Assembly: GCF_000022205.1 (NCBI RefSeq) | Contig: NC_012029.1 | Span: 1,674,001-1,738,000 of the forward strand | Source of the DNA: Halorubrum lacusprofundi ATCC 49239 | Lineage (GTDB): Archaea; Halobacteriota; Halobacteria; Halobacteriales; Haloferacaceae | DNA length: 64,000 bases | Reading direction: 5' to 3' | Shown: piece after piece, positions 8,277-16,414 of the stretch | How the letters are laid out: every line of letters starts with the position of its first letter | How positions within the stretch are numbered: position 1 is the stretch's first letter | Translations under genes and position numbers: made by a program | Notes under the pieces: generated by a model | The model's database searches: none | What the model saw: only the letters and a program-made list of their open reading frames with translations | What the model was told of the DNA's origin: nothing

Positions 8277-9695
8277 ATGAGCGACGAGGACGACTGGTTC
8301 GAGCGCGCGTTGCGGGACAGCGACGCGGACAGCGATGCGGCCGAGGGCGACGAGGACGACGAGACCGGCGAAAGCAACGAGGACGACGAGACCGCCAACG
8401 GAGACGAACCTCCGGCCCGCGAAGCGTCCGATCCCGGGGGAGGCGACGACCGCGCGGACGAGCGCGGAAGCGACCCGTTCGGCGGAATCCGGAACGGCGA
8501 GCGGGATCCGTCGCGAGAGGCCGGGGACGACGTCGATGAGGACAACTTCGCCGGAGACGTATTCGGCAGTACCGAGTCTGAGAGTGACTCGCCGAAAAGC
8601 GACCTGCCGGAGGGAGACGATCCGTTCGGCGGCGAGTCGTTTGGCGGCGACGACCCGTTCGGTGGCGGATCGTTCGGCGAGGAGGACCCGTTTGGCGACG
8701 AGTCAGCGAATGACGGTACCCCCGATCCGACCGGTTCTGGAGGGGGATTCGGCGGCGGGTTGTTCGGGGACGACGATCCCTTTGACGGCGGGTCAGCGGG
8801 CAGCGGATCAGCGGGCGGCGGGTCAGCGGGCAGTAAGTCCACTGACAGCGGATCGGCAGACCCCTTCGGCGGGTATCGGGGGAACGCCGCAGGCGACTCC
8901 AGTGGGCCGAACGATGTCGGATTCGGTGAGTTCGACGGCGGAGAGGGTGGCGGTGCGTCGCCGGGGTTCGACGTCGATCCCGACGAGTTCGAGTCGTCGA
9001 TCGAACGCACCGACATCGGAATCGAGGGGCTCGACGAGATGATCCTCGGCGGGGTCCCGCGTCGCTCGCTGTTGTCGGTCATCGGCGGTGCCGGGACCGG
9101 GAAGACGACGTTCGCGCTCCAATTCCTTAACGAGGCGCTCGAATCCGACCGGAAGGGAGTGTACATCACCCTCGAACAGACCCGCGAGTCGATCCTCTCG
9201 ACGGCCGAGGAGAAGGGGTGGTCGTTCCGCGAGCACGCCGAGGCGGACCGGCTCGCGGTGGTCGCCATCGACCCGATCGAGATGGCGAACTCGCTGGCGT
9301 CGATCCGGAATGACCTCACGCGACTCATCGCCGAGTTCGACGCCGACCGGCTGGTGCTCGACTCCGTCTCGCTGCTGGAGATGATGTACGACCACCCGGC
9401 GAAGCGCCGCTCGGAGGTGTTCGGGTTCACCCGCTCGTTAAAAGAGGCCGGCGTCACCACCCTGCTTACCTCGGAGGCGAACGAGAAGAACCCCTACGCC
9501 TCCCGCCACGGGATCGTCGAGTACCTCACCGACGCGGTGTTCGTGCTCCAGTACATCCGCGGTACCGACTTCCGCGAGATGCGCCTCGCCGTCGAGATCC
9601 AGAAAATCCGCGACGCGAACCACTCTCGGCAGTCGAAGCCGTACGAGATCACCGACACCGGGATATCGGTGTACGGACAGGCGAACATCTTCTGA
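8277..9695 (+). CDS. KaiC/RAD55-like RecA-fold ATPase with long acidic DPFGG-rich N-terminus
   Basis: 472 residues from the ATG at 8277. Residues 1 to about 235 are low-complexity: a strongly acidic stretch (DDETGESNEDDE), then repeated PFGG/DPFG units separated by Ser/Gly-rich linkers. Residues 240-472 form one KaiC/RadA-type RecA domain: FESSIERTDIGIEGLDEMILGGVPR, Walker A GGAGTGKT at 270-277, an acidic LEQTRES segment, and Walker B LVLDSVSLL near 360. It is the type seen in haloarchaeal HTR-like/RAD55 ATPases involved in signalling, with no DNA-binding domain visible. It is divergent from nadK. The partner is unknown. The N-terminal motif array is discussed in the findings. Confidence 0.82.
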   Translation: MSDEDDWFERALRDSDADSDAAEGDEDDETGESNEDDETANGDEPPAREASDPGGGDDRADERGSDPFGGIRNGERDPSREAGDDVDEDNFAGDVFGSTESESDSPKSDLPEGDDPFGGESFGGDDPFGGGSFGEEDPFGDESANDGTPDPTGSGGGFGGGLFGDDDPFDGGSAGSGSAGGGSAGSKSTDSGSADPFGGYRGNAAGDSSGPNDVGFGEFDGGEGGGASPGFDVDPDEFESSIERTDIGIEGLDEMILGGVPRRSLLSVIGGAGTGKTTFALQFLNEALESDRKGVYITLEQTRESILSTAEEKGWSFREHAEADRLAVVAIDPIEMANSLASIRNDLTRLIAEFDADRLVLDSVSLLEMMYDHPAKRRSEVFGFTRSLKEAGVTTLLTSEANEKNPYASRHGIVEYLTDAVFVLQYIRGTDFREMRLAVEIQKIRDANHSRQSKPYEITDTGISVYGQANIF

Positions 9696-9735
9696 CGAAC
9701 GCTCTCAGGCAGGGCAGAGTGGATTCACACGACTG

Positions 9736-9858
9736 TGTTGAATCGCCATACGGCGTTCGAAATCACTGTTTCACGAACCGTTTGATGTTGTAGACTGCAC
9801 ACATCAGAGCGATCTCTCGGAACTCACAGAAATTGTGTCTGATGAACAGAATTCAACA
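9736..9858. mobile_element. Miniature internally deleted IS element (IS5-like relic)
   Basis: TGTTGAAT at 9736-9743 and its inverse ATTCAACA at 9851-9858 bound a segment that is AT-richer than the surroundings. Between them, on the minus strand, is the C-terminal end of a transposase. The pattern is that of a MITE-like deletion derivative. I could not define a clear target-site duplication. Confidence 0.55.
9763..9852 (-). pseudogene. C-terminal remnant of an IS transposase (29 codons)
   Basis: Translation on the minus strand gives ILFIRHNFCEFREIALM followed by CAVYNIKRFVKQ and a stop at 9763. This resembles the conserved end of haloarchaeal IS5/IS4-type transposases (REI-LMC-VYNIKR). An in-frame TGA at 9853-9855 immediately precedes it, and no upstream transposase sequence is present, so it is a dead fragment. 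Family assignment is from memory of the motif. Confidence 0.6.
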
Positions 9859-9876
9859 GCGCCAGACTGGTTTGAC

Positions 9877-9903
9877 ATCCTCCCCGCGCTGAAGCGCGAG
9901 GAT
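9877..9903 (-). repeat. IS605/IS1341-type end hairpin, copy 1
   Basis: A near-perfect palindrome with stem CGCGC-TGAA-GCGCG, extended by outer pairs ATCCT/AGGAT. On the minus strand it reads AATCCTCGCGCTTCAGCGCG, the subterminal hairpin typical at the 3' end of haloarchaeal tnpB-only (IS1341-type) elements, where the TnpB guide RNA scaffold also ends. No tnpB reading frame is present next to it. Confidence 0.65.
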
Positions 9904-10172
9904 TCCCACGGCACCGCACCGCTGGGTTGGGATGGTTACGGTTTGTAGCTACCACATTGGGCGGCTACTGGCTGTGCCAATCAGCCGTTACTCCTATCCC
10001 GGCATGGGATTCGGAGATACTTTCGTTGACTGCACCCGATTCCGACACAGAAGGGGTGCCTTCTGCTTGGAACCGTCGAATCCCGATATTGTCCGATTGA
10101 TTGGGCGGGCAGGCCGCCTCGGTTTATCGTTAAGACAACAAGCGGCTAATTAAATCCTTGCAATGTTGGATT

Positions 10173-10196
10173 CATCCCCGCGCTGAAGCGCGAGGC
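10173..10196 (-). repeat. IS605/IS1341-type end hairpin, copy 2
   Basis: The same CGCGCTGAAGCGCG palindrome as at 9877, in the same orientation, 296 bp further on. The outer pairs are degraded. The interval between the copies holds no credible ORF and its base composition is lower in GC than the genome average here. The pair may mark two ends of a decayed or non-autonomous element. Confidence 0.6.
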
Positions 10197-10251
10197 TTTC
10201 TCCTTGATTCTCCGTAACGCGGGTCTACCGGTCTCACGTTCCGGATATGGT

Positions 10252-10259
10252 CTTTATAA
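10252..10259 (+). promoter_or_regulatory. TATA box of the PRC-barrel gene
   Basis: TTTATAAC lies about 36 bp before the chosen ATG at 10292, allowing a short leader. Confidence 0.4.
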
Positions 10260-10291
10260 CTATATTCACAAGAGAAATATACGCAAATGGA

Positions 10292-10531
10292 ATGGAACGA
10301 GGTCACGTAACTGACGACGACGAGGGCAAAGCAGTAGTCGATTCTCACGGTGAAAAGATCGGTATGATAACGGAGGTCAAATCCGGGACCGCGTACGTGA
10401 ATGCGGACCCCGGGCTCGCTGACACCATCCGCTCGAAACTCGGCTGGTCCGACGCCGACCAAGACGACTATCCGCTTGAGAAGGACCGCATACACACAGT
10501 AACCGACGACGAAGTTCGACTCAAAGACTAG
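10292..10531 (+). CDS. PRC-barrel-like small acidic protein
   Basis: 79 residues from the ATG at 10292, where the haloarchaeal family consensus begins (ME-GHVTDDDEGKAVVDSHGEKIGMI). An in-frame ATG at 10247 would add a hydrophobic stretch that does not fit. The pattern GEKIGMITEVKSGTAYV followed by SKLGWSDADQDDYPLEKDRIHTVTDDEVRL is the short beta-barrel seen in many copies per haloarchaeal genome. Function is unclear (RNA-binding or regulatory adaptor are suggestions for PRC barrels). It sits alone in the relic island next to tRNA-Gly. Confidence 0.75.
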   Translation: MERGHVTDDDEGKAVVDSHGEKIGMITEVKSGTAYVNADPGLADTIRSKLGWSDADQDDYPLEKDRIHTVTDDEVRLKD

Positions 10532-10569
10532 TCTTAGGATAAACCTTCCAGCAGAGTACAGACTACTTT

Positions 10570-10891
10570 TTCAATTCTCTTGGCATACCTGTGGCTCGCG
10601 GTATTGCTCGCCACAGGTATGCACCGTCCGGGAGTCACGCGAGCGAAGCGAGCGTGACAACGGATGGTGCACGAACGAAGTGAGTGCACCGTCCGGGAAT
10701 TGAACCGAAATCAGACGTGCTCGCTCACTGCGCTCGCTGCGCGCGACTGATAGGGTTCAATTCTCTTGGTATACCTGTGGCTCGCGGTATTGCTCGCCAC
10801 AGGTATGCACCGTCCGGGAGTCACGCGAGCGAAGCGAGCGTGACAACGGACGGTGCACGAACGAAGTGAGTGCACCGTCCGGGAATTGAAC
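10570..10891. repeat. Tandem duplication (186-bp period) carrying tRNA-Gly 3'-end copies
   Basis: A stretch of about 137 bp at 10570-10706 recurs at 10756-10891 with two mismatches (C/T near 10584, T/C near 10668). Each copy holds a CCTGTGGC/GCCACAGG hairpin and a GTCACGCGAGCG/CGAGCGTGAC-type hairpin. Each ends with TGCACCGTCCGGGAATTGAA, which is the 3' end (T-arm plus acceptor) of tRNA-Gly. The second copy runs into the intact tRNA gene; the first is followed by unrelated sequence. Shorter GCACCGTCCGGGA copies also occur near 10622 and 10807. Confidence 0.85.
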
Positions 10892-10941
10892 CCGGGCTAT
10901 TAGCTTGGGAAGCTAATGTCCTACCACTGGACCAACGGTGC
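10871..10941 (-). tRNA. tRNA-Gly (anticodon CCC)
   Basis: On the minus strand the acceptor stem GCACCGT (from 10941) pairs perfectly with ACGGTGC, followed by discriminator A at 10871. The D stem is GTCC/GGAC. The anticodon arm is TTAGC-TTCCCAA-GCTAA, so the anticodon is CCC. The T arm is CCGGG-TTCAATT-CCCGG. CCA is not encoded. No intron is seen. The 3' end is duplicated nearby (see the repeat at 10570). Confidence 0.95.
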
Positions 10942-11032
10942 TCACTCGAACATCTCTAACCGTCCCACTTCAACGTAGCGTTTCCGGTGCCGGGAGCCTC
11001 ACACTTAACCCGTCGCCGGCGGAGTCGTCTCC

Positions 11033-12472
11033 ATGCACTCGGAGCCGAACGAGACGAACGCGGCGGTCGATCCGGCTGCCGTCGAGCGCGTCCGCGAGCG
11101 ACGCACCGAACTCGCACCGGCGCTCGGCCGGACGTGGACCGACGGTGACCCGTGGCGCTTCCTCACCGACCTCACCGCGATCGGGAGCCGGATGGCCGGT
11201 AGCGAGGGCGAGCGCCGGGCCGCCGAGATCGTCGCCGACGCGTTCGAGCGGGCGGGGCTCTCCGCGGTCGAGACGCGCCCGTTCGAGATGGCGGCGTGGG
11301 AGCGCGGGAGCGCGACGCTCCGCGTGACGGCGCCCGGACGCGACGGCGCGGCGGCGACCCGCGAGTTCGAGGCGCTCGCGCTGCCGTACTCGCCGGGCGG
11401 GAGTGTCACTGGGGAGCTCGTGGACGTGGGGTACGGCACTCCCGCCGAGATCGACGAGCGGGAGGTTGAGGGCCGGATCGCAGTCGCGTCGACGACGACC
11501 CCGGAGGGCGGTCGGTTCGTCCACCGGATGGAGAAGTTCGGGTACGCGCTCGACGCGGGCGCGGTCGGCTTCGTCTTCGTCAACCACCTCGACGGCCAGC
11601 TTCCCCCCACCGGATCCCTGACCTTCGGCGAGGAGGCCGAGGCCGTCGCCGTCGGCGTCTCGAAGGAGACCGGCGCGTGGCTCCGGGAGTACGCGGCCGG
11701 AGGGGACGGCGGGGTCGCCGCCGAATCGAGCCCCGCTGCGCAGGCCGAGCTGTCGGTGACGGCGACGACCGAGCCGGGCGAGAGCCGGAACGTAGTCGGT
11801 CACGCGGGACCGGACACCGACGAGCGGCTCCTCCTGCTCGCGCACTACGACGCCCACGACATCGCGGAGGGCGCGCTCGATAACGGTTGCGGGATCGCGA
11901 CCGTCGCGACCGCCGCGGGAATCCTGACCGAGGCGGACCTCCCGCTCGGCGTCGACGTGGTCGCGGTCGGGGCGGAGGAGGTGGGGCTCCTCGGTTCGGA
12001 GCAGTTGGCAGAGCGGCTCGACCTCGACCGGGTGAAGGGAGTGATCAACGTCGACGGCGCGGGGCGGTTCCGCGACCTCGTGGCGCTGGCGCACGCCTCC
12101 GAGACGGCTGCGTCGGTCGCCGAGGCGGTGTCGACGGCGACGAACCAGCCGATCGCTGTGGACGCGGAGCCGCACCCGTTCTCCGACCAGTGGCCGTTCG
12201 TCCGGCGCGGGGTGCCGGCGATCCAGCTACACAGCGACTCCGGCGATCGGGGACGCGGCTGGGGACACACCCACGCCGACACCCGCGACAAGGTCGACGA
12301 CCGAAATGTTCGGGAACACGCGATGCTCATCGCCCTGCTCGTCGCCGAGTTCGCAGCCCCCGAGCGCGACGCGCCCCGCCTCGACCGCGACGACCTGATC
12401 GCGGCGTTCCGGGACGCCGACTTCGAGACGGGCATGCGCGCGGCCGACCTCTGGCCGGCCGGCTGGGAGTAG
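11033..12472 (+). CDS. M28-family zinc aminopeptidase with PA domain
   Basis: 479 residues. Predicted metallopeptidase removing N-terminal residues or cleaving short peptides; no signal peptide, so probably cytoplasmic. The N-terminal cap is followed by a protease-associated segment (residues about 125-215, VEGRIAVASTT, GAVGFVFVNHLDG). The catalytic domain holds the co-catalytic zinc ligands: AHYDAHD (first His/Asp), DNGCG (bridging Asp), GAEEVGLLG (Glu pair), VDGAG, and a C-terminal His in WGHTHADTRDKVDD. It is divergent from tRNA-Gly and convergent with truA. Confidence 0.9.
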   Translation: MHSEPNETNAAVDPAAVERVRERRTELAPALGRTWTDGDPWRFLTDLTAIGSRMAGSEGERRAAEIVADAFERAGLSAVETRPFEMAAWERGSATLRVTAPGRDGAAATREFEALALPYSPGGSVTGELVDVGYGTPAEIDEREVEGRIAVASTTTPEGGRFVHRMEKFGYALDAGAVGFVFVNHLDGQLPPTGSLTFGEEAEAVAVGVSKETGAWLREYAAGGDGGVAAESSPAAQAELSVTATTEPGESRNVVGHAGPDTDERLLLLAHYDAHDIAEGALDNGCGIATVATAAGILTEADLPLGVDVVAVGAEEVGLLGSEQLAERLDLDRVKGVINVDGAGRFRDLVALAHASETAASVAEAVSTATNQPIAVDAEPHPFSDQWPFVRRGVPAIQLHSDSGDRGRGWGHTHADTRDKVDDRNVREHAMLIALLVAEFAAPERDAPRLDRDDLIAAFRDADFETGMRAADLWPAGWE

Positions 12473-12493
12473 CGCGGGAGCAGACCGCGTAGT

Positions 12494-13375
12494 TCACGAT
12501 TGGTCCGTCCCCGCGATCCGGTCCCGGATCGCACCCGTCGCCGCGGCGGCGTGTCGGGCGTCGCGGTACCGTTCTCCGAAGGCGACCCGCGCGCTCTCGG
12601 CCGCCTCGGGGTCGACCTCGAACGCGACGCCCTCGTACGACACGTCCCAGAGCACCAGCGGTTCGGGCGGTGCGGGACCGATCCCAAACTCGCCGGAGAT
12701 CGGTTCGGAAGCGAGCAGGCGGTCGATCAAGGAGGGGTCTGCCGTGCCGCGACCGACCGCGCGGACCGCGGCGACGAGCCGGCGCACGAGCGCCCGCGGG
12801 AACCCTCCGGCGGACACTTCGACGACAAGGATGTCTCCCTCCCGAGTCGCGGTCGTGGTCAGATCACGGACGGTTCCCGTCTCGTCGCTCGTCAGGTTGT
12901 GGAAGTCCTGTTCGCCCGAGAGCCGTGCGAGCGCGTCGCGGACGCGGCCGTCGTCGACGGCGTGGTCGTGATCGGTCTCTTCGACGCGAGCAGGCGCGTA
13001 CAGGTGGTAGCGGTAGGTCCGTCTGACCGCGTCGTGGGTGGCGTGGAATCCGGCCGGTACGTCGGCGGCCGCCCATACCCGCACCGAGCCGGGGAGGTGC
13101 CCGTTGAACGCTCGCGGCGTGAGCCAGTCGGGTGCTTCGAACGCGACCGTCTGCGCGACCGCGGAGACGCCGGCATCCGTCCGCCCCGCGGCGGCGTATC
13201 CCGGCGGCGTCGCGTGCGTCGGCCCGTCGCCGCGGTCGAGGATCCCATGTTTGGCGAGCGCCCGAAGGAGGGTTCCTTCGACGGTCGTCGCGTGGGGCTG
13301 GCGCTGGAAGCCGGCGTACTCGCGGCCGTCGTACGCGACTCGGAACGCGCGCGTCGCCGCCGAGGCGTCGGTCAC
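12494..13375 (-). CDS. truA: tRNA pseudouridine synthase A
   Basis: 293 residues. Makes pseudouridine at positions 38-40 of the tRNA anticodon stem-loop. Two similar half-domains are visible. The N-terminal half has FRVAYDGREYAGFQRQP and the catalytic motif AAGRTDAGVSA with the nucleophilic Asp in RTD near residue 67. The second half has SGEQDFHNLT and FLVEVSAGGFPRALVRRLV-like strands. The ATG overlaps the stop of the upstream usp gene by ATGA, so the two are translationally coupled. Confidence 0.93.
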   Translation of the reverse strand: MTDASAATRAFRVAYDGREYAGFQRQPHATTVEGTLLRALAKHGILDRGDGPTHATPPGYAAAGRTDAGVSAVAQTVAFEAPDWLTPRAFNGHLPGSVRVWAAADVPAGFHATHDAVRRTYRYHLYAPARVEETDHDHAVDDGRVRDALARLSGEQDFHNLTSDETGTVRDLTTTATREGDILVVEVSAGGFPRALVRRLVAAVRAVGRGTADPSLIDRLLASEPISGEFGIGPAPPEPLVLWDVSYEGVAFEVDPEAAESARVAFGERYRDARHAAAATGAIRDRIAGTDQS

Positions 13376-13890
13376 TCCGTGTCGGGATCGTCGCCCGCGT
13401 CCTCGGTATCACTCCCGTCCTCGGTATCACTCCCGTCCTCGGCGTCCTCCGCCTCCTCCTCCCGGTCGACCATCGGCACGGTGACAACGGGAACGGGGGA
13501 GACGCGCACAACCTTTTCGGTGACGCTGCCGAGCAGGACGCGCTGGAGACCGGTGCGGGTGTGGCTCGGCATCACGACGATATCGGCGCCCACGTCGCTG
13601 ATCGCGTTCTCGATGACGTTGATGGGCTCGCCGCGGACGACGTTGCCGATCACGTCGACGCCGGCCGCCTCAAGCTCTGCCGTCACGGTCTCGACTCGTT
13701 TTTCGGCCGCGTCCTCAACGCGCTCGGCGAACGCGCCGACTCGGGGGCCGCGCAGCGTCTGCGCGACCGTGTCGATCGCGGAGACGACGTGGACGGTCGC
13801 GTCGTATCTCTCCGCGAGGCTCTTCGCGTGCGGGATCGCGTCGTTTCCTTTCCCGCCCGGCGCCACGGGGAGGAGGATGTCGTCGTACAT
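13372..13890 (-). CDS. Universal stress protein (UspA family) with acidic repeat tail
   Basis: 172 residues from the ATG complementary to 13888-13890 (MYDDILLPVAPGGKG), the canonical family start; a longer in-frame ORF upstream is not supported. One Usp domain with ADIVVMPSHTRTGLQRVLLGSVTEKVVR, the ATP-binding G-2x-G-9x-G-S/T pattern with an Arg replacing the first usual Gly region partly. The C-terminus is an acidic tail with the unit EDGSDTEDGSDTED, from two 18-bp near-identical repeats at about 13400-13440. Precedes and overlaps truA (ATGA). Confidence 0.85.
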   Translation of the reverse strand: MYDDILLPVAPGGKGNDAIPHAKSLAERYDATVHVVSAIDTVAQTLRGPRVGAFAERVEDAAEKRVETVTAELEAAGVDVIGNVVRGEPINVIENAISDVGADIVVMPSHTRTGLQRVLLGSVTEKVVRVSPVPVVTVPMVDREEEAEDAEDGSDTEDGSDTEDAGDDPDTE

Positions 13891-13996
13891 ACGGGACGGT
13901 CCGATCGCCGGGTGCAAAACGGTACCGACCGTCGTGGCGGGGGGGAAACGGTATCGGTCGTCGCGGTAAGAGGCGCCGGCCGCCGAGACGACGGCG

Positions 13997-14197
13997 CTAC
14001 ACTCCGAGCGCGTCAAGCAGGTCGAAGCCGACGCCGGCGTAGCCGACGAGCTTGAACCCCAGATAGATCCCGACGATCGCCACCACGCCCGGCAGTTCGG
14101 GCGGAGCGGGGATCGGAACGCGGAGGAAGGCGAACAGCGCGCCGACCGCGAGGCCGACGACGAGCGCCGCGATCGTCACCACGGGCGTGGAACTCAT
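13997..14197 (-). CDS. XapX-domain small membrane protein
   Basis: 66 residues from the ATG at 14197 ([14 protein letters not shown]). Two hydrophobic helices flank the XapX (DUF1427) signature [23 protein letters not shown]. Such proteins are inner-membrane proteins of unknown function found with transporters. The upstream in-frame extension to 14254 lacks hydrophobic character and was not used. Divergent from the cyclophilin gene. Confidence 0.8.
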   Translation of the reverse strand: MSSTPVVTIAALVVGLAVGALFAFLRVPIPAPPELPGVVAIVGIYLGFKLVGYAGVGFDLLDALGV

Positions 14198-14333
14198 GTC
14201 GCCGATTCGGCGGCCTCGATTCATAAGGGCGACGTTCTGTGCCGGTTCAGACAACTGTCACCTCGCCGCCGCCGATCGACCGCCTAGAGCGCGGATGGGC
14301 AGGGTTTTCAGACGGGCGCTCCTCCGCAGAGAC

Positions 14334-14900
14334 ATGGCACGAGAGGTTTCCAATCCCGACAACCCGCAGGTGACGCTTCACACGAACCACGGCGACGTCG
14401 TCGTCGAGCTGTTCGCCGACCGCGCGCCGAAGACGGTCGAGAACTTCCTCGGACTGGCGCGTCACGACCCCGCCGCCGACGCGGATCCCGCCCGTGACAC
14501 GAACACGTGGGAGGACCCCGAAAGCGGCGAGGTCCGAGGCGACTCGCTGTACGAGGGGAACGTCTTCCACCGCGTCATCGAGGACTTCATGATTCAGGGC
14601 GGCGACCCGCAAGAGAGCGGCCGCGGCGGCCCCGGCTACCAGTTCGACGACGAGTTCCACGACGATCTGACTCACGACGGTCCGGGAATCCTCTCCATGG
14701 CGAACTCCGGCCCGAACACGAACGGCTCGCAGTTCTTCATCACGCTGGACGCCACGCCGCACCTCGACGGCAAACACGCCGTCTTCGGGCAGGTCATCGA
14801 CGGGATGGACGTGGTCGAGGAGATCGGTGCCGTTCCCACCGACCGCCGCGACGAGCCCCGCGACACCGTCGAGATCGAGCAGATCACGGTCGAGGAGTAA
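14334..14900 (+). CDS. Cyclophilin-type peptidyl-prolyl cis-trans isomerase
   Basis: 188 residues. Catalyses proline isomerisation during protein folding; cytoplasmic, no signal peptide. The compact cyclophilin core is complete: [42 protein letters not shown] (catalytic Arg in FHR), [36 protein letters not shown]. It has a haloarchaeal acidic insertion around residues 45-75 ([11 protein letters not shown]...EDPESGE). A terminator-like hairpin follows. Confidence 0.93.
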   Translation: MAREVSNPDNPQVTLHTNHGDVVVELFADRAPKTVENFLGLARHDPAADADPARDTNTWEDPESGEVRGDSLYEGNVFHRVIEDFMIQGGDPQESGRGGPGYQFDDEFHDDLTHDGPGILSMANSGPNTNGSQFFITLDATPHLDGKHAVFGQVIDGMDVVEEIGAVPTDRRDEPRDTVEIEQITVEE

Positions 14901-14932
14901 GTCTGCGTCAGCGGCACCATTTATAAGTAACC

Positions 14933-14952
14933 CGGACACGGGTCCGATTTTT
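14933..14952 (+). terminator. Hairpin plus T-tract after cyclophilin gene
   Basis: CGGAC (14933-14937) and GTCCG (14942-14946) can pair around a short loop, followed by TTTTT at 14948-14952. Confidence 0.4.
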
Positions 14953-15022
14953 CGACGGCACCGGACGATCGCGTAGTGGTCGCTGACGGCGGGCGGCGAA
15001 CGACCCGGGAGGGCCGGCTACG

Positions 15023-15301
15023 CTTATAAGTGGTTGCTGGCAGATCGACGACGAACATCGCCAAAACCCCAGCCGCGCTTGGCTACCCCTTTGAGTCCTA
15101 TCCCGCACAGCACCGCAACCGCACCTCACACCTCCCCAACCTCGTCGGTGATCCTCCGCTTCGCTCCGGACCACCGACTCCAGCGAGAATCGGAGATTCT
15201 CTGGCAGCCGGCGCTACGCGCCGGCGACCTCGCGCGGGCTGCTCGCGACCGTCGAGGGCGGCCGCTCGCAGGCACACGCCACCGCACGTCGTATTTATAA
15301 A
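15023..15301 (+). repeat. Structured intergenic repeat, copy A
   Basis: Full-length member of a four-copy family. CTTATAAG at 15023-15030 opens it and ATTTATAAA at 15293-15301 closes it. The conserved core is AACATCGCCAAAACCCCAGCC then CTTTGAGTCC and CACACCTCCCCAACCTCGTC at about 15053-15146. Hairpin 1 is short (AGCCG-CGCT-TGGCT from 15071). Hairpin 2 pairs GTCGGTG at 15144-15150 with CACCGAC at 15172-15178 around the loop TCCGCTTCGCTCC. Hairpin 3 (about 15230-15270) is imperfect. The right end is GGCACACGCCACCGCA. No ORF with local codon use fits. It fills the convergent gap between the cyclophilin and nucleoside-recognition genes. Confidence 0.85.
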
Positions 15302-15312
15302 TCCTCTCAGTC

Positions 15313-16296
15313 TCACCACACCGGCGCGAGCAACAGCGCGACTGTGATCGAGATGAACAGGAGCTTCAGGGCGGTGTTGACGGCGATCACCTTCGTGCCG
15401 AATTCGGCGCCCCAGATCCCGTACTGGAAGGGGATCGAGCGACGGAACGTGGAGACGGCGAACGAGAGGATACCGCCGATGAGCAGGCTCGCGACCGCGG
15501 TCCGAAGGGTGAAGATCCCCTCGGCGGTGCCGGCCAGCGTCACGGCACCGGCGGTCGTATCGAGGGTGTAGACGGCGATCACGGGGACCGCGGCGCCCGG
15601 GAGTCCTAAGAGTCCGGTGATCGGCTCCGCGACGCTCGTCAGGGCCTCGACGTCGTAGTGGGTGACGAACGCGATCACGAGGGTGTAGACGACCGCGAGC
15701 CGCGGGACGGTCCGGCGGAGCGTCGACCACGACTTCGTCGCGGCCTCCCGAACGCGCTCCCGGCTCGTGCGCTCGTCGGCGTCGGGACCGGTCGCGTCGA
15801 CCTCGGCGAGCGCGGAGCGGTCCACGTTGCGCTCGGACAGCAGAACGCCGCCCGCGAGGACGCCCGTGACGGTGATCGCCAGCGCGATCCCGGCGCGCGC
15901 GGAGACGTAGATAACTCCTGTCTCCACGCCCAGAATCGGGATCAACACCGGGATGTAGTAGGTAAACACGTGCTGGACGAACCCGAAGAACGTGTTGATG
16001 GTCACGGCGACGAGCGTCGCCCGGTCGTCGAGCAGGCCGGACTCGCGGTACTCGGCGAGCGTGGCGTACCCCGCCGTCGTCGACGCCGCAGTCGTGAGGA
16101 TCGCGGTGCCGACCTCGTCGGGGAGGTTCGCGGGTCGGGTGAGCCACCCAGCGAGTCCGGCGACGTACCGGATCAGCCCGAACGCGACCGCGACGTTGGC
16201 GGCGAAGACGCCGACCGCGATGAACGCCGCGATGCGCGCGAGCCGCGGGGCCACCTCAGTGAGCAGGGCGACGAGTTCGGCGGCGACCGATTGCAC
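15313..16296 (-). CDS. Nucleoside-recognition (Gate) domain membrane protein
   Basis: 327 residues from a GTG at 16296. Multi-pass membrane protein with about eight hydrophobic segments, in two similar halves. The first half has GTAILTTAASTTAGYATLAEY and INTFFGFVQHVFTYYIPVLIP; the second has VPVIAVYTLDTTAGAVTLAG and ISFAVSTFRRSIPFQYGIWG. This is the pattern of the Gate/nucleoside recognition family related to nucleoside and spore-maturation membrane proteins. A charged cytoplasmic loop is at residues about 160-190. Transport substrate unknown. Convergent with cyclophilin across repeat copy A and divergent from the beta-propeller gene. Confidence 0.8.
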   Translation of the reverse strand: MQSVAAELVALLTEVAPRLARIAAFIAVGVFAANVAVAFGLIRYVAGLAGWLTRPANLPDEVGTAILTTAASTTAGYATLAEYRESGLLDDRATLVAVTINTFFGFVQHVFTYYIPVLIPILGVETGVIYVSARAGIALAITVTGVLAGGVLLSERNVDRSALAEVDATGPDADERTSRERVREAATKSWSTLRRTVPRLAVVYTLVIAFVTHYDVEALTSVAEPITGLLGLPGAAVPVIAVYTLDTTAGAVTLAGTAEGIFTLRTAVASLLIGGILSFAVSTFRRSIPFQYGIWGAEFGTKVIAVNTALKLLFISITVALLLAPVW

Positions 16297-16414
16297 TACC
16301 GCCCCTACTCGGTCGGCGACCTAATGCGCATCGGAAGGCGTGAACTGGCGGGCCGGCTCCCCGCCGCCGACGCGCCGCGCGGGGCTTATGGGACCCCCGG
16401 CCGAACGCCCGATA

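Noticed and set aside
9932-10153. 73-codon plus-strand ORF between the IS605-type hairpins
   Set aside because: Composition and codon use do not match local genes; it lies in the relic region and shows no recognisable motif.
10570-10870. Integrated virus or plasmid at tRNA-Gly
   Set aside because: Only about 300 bp lie between the tRNA 3'-end copies and no integrase or cargo is present; kept only as possible att scars.
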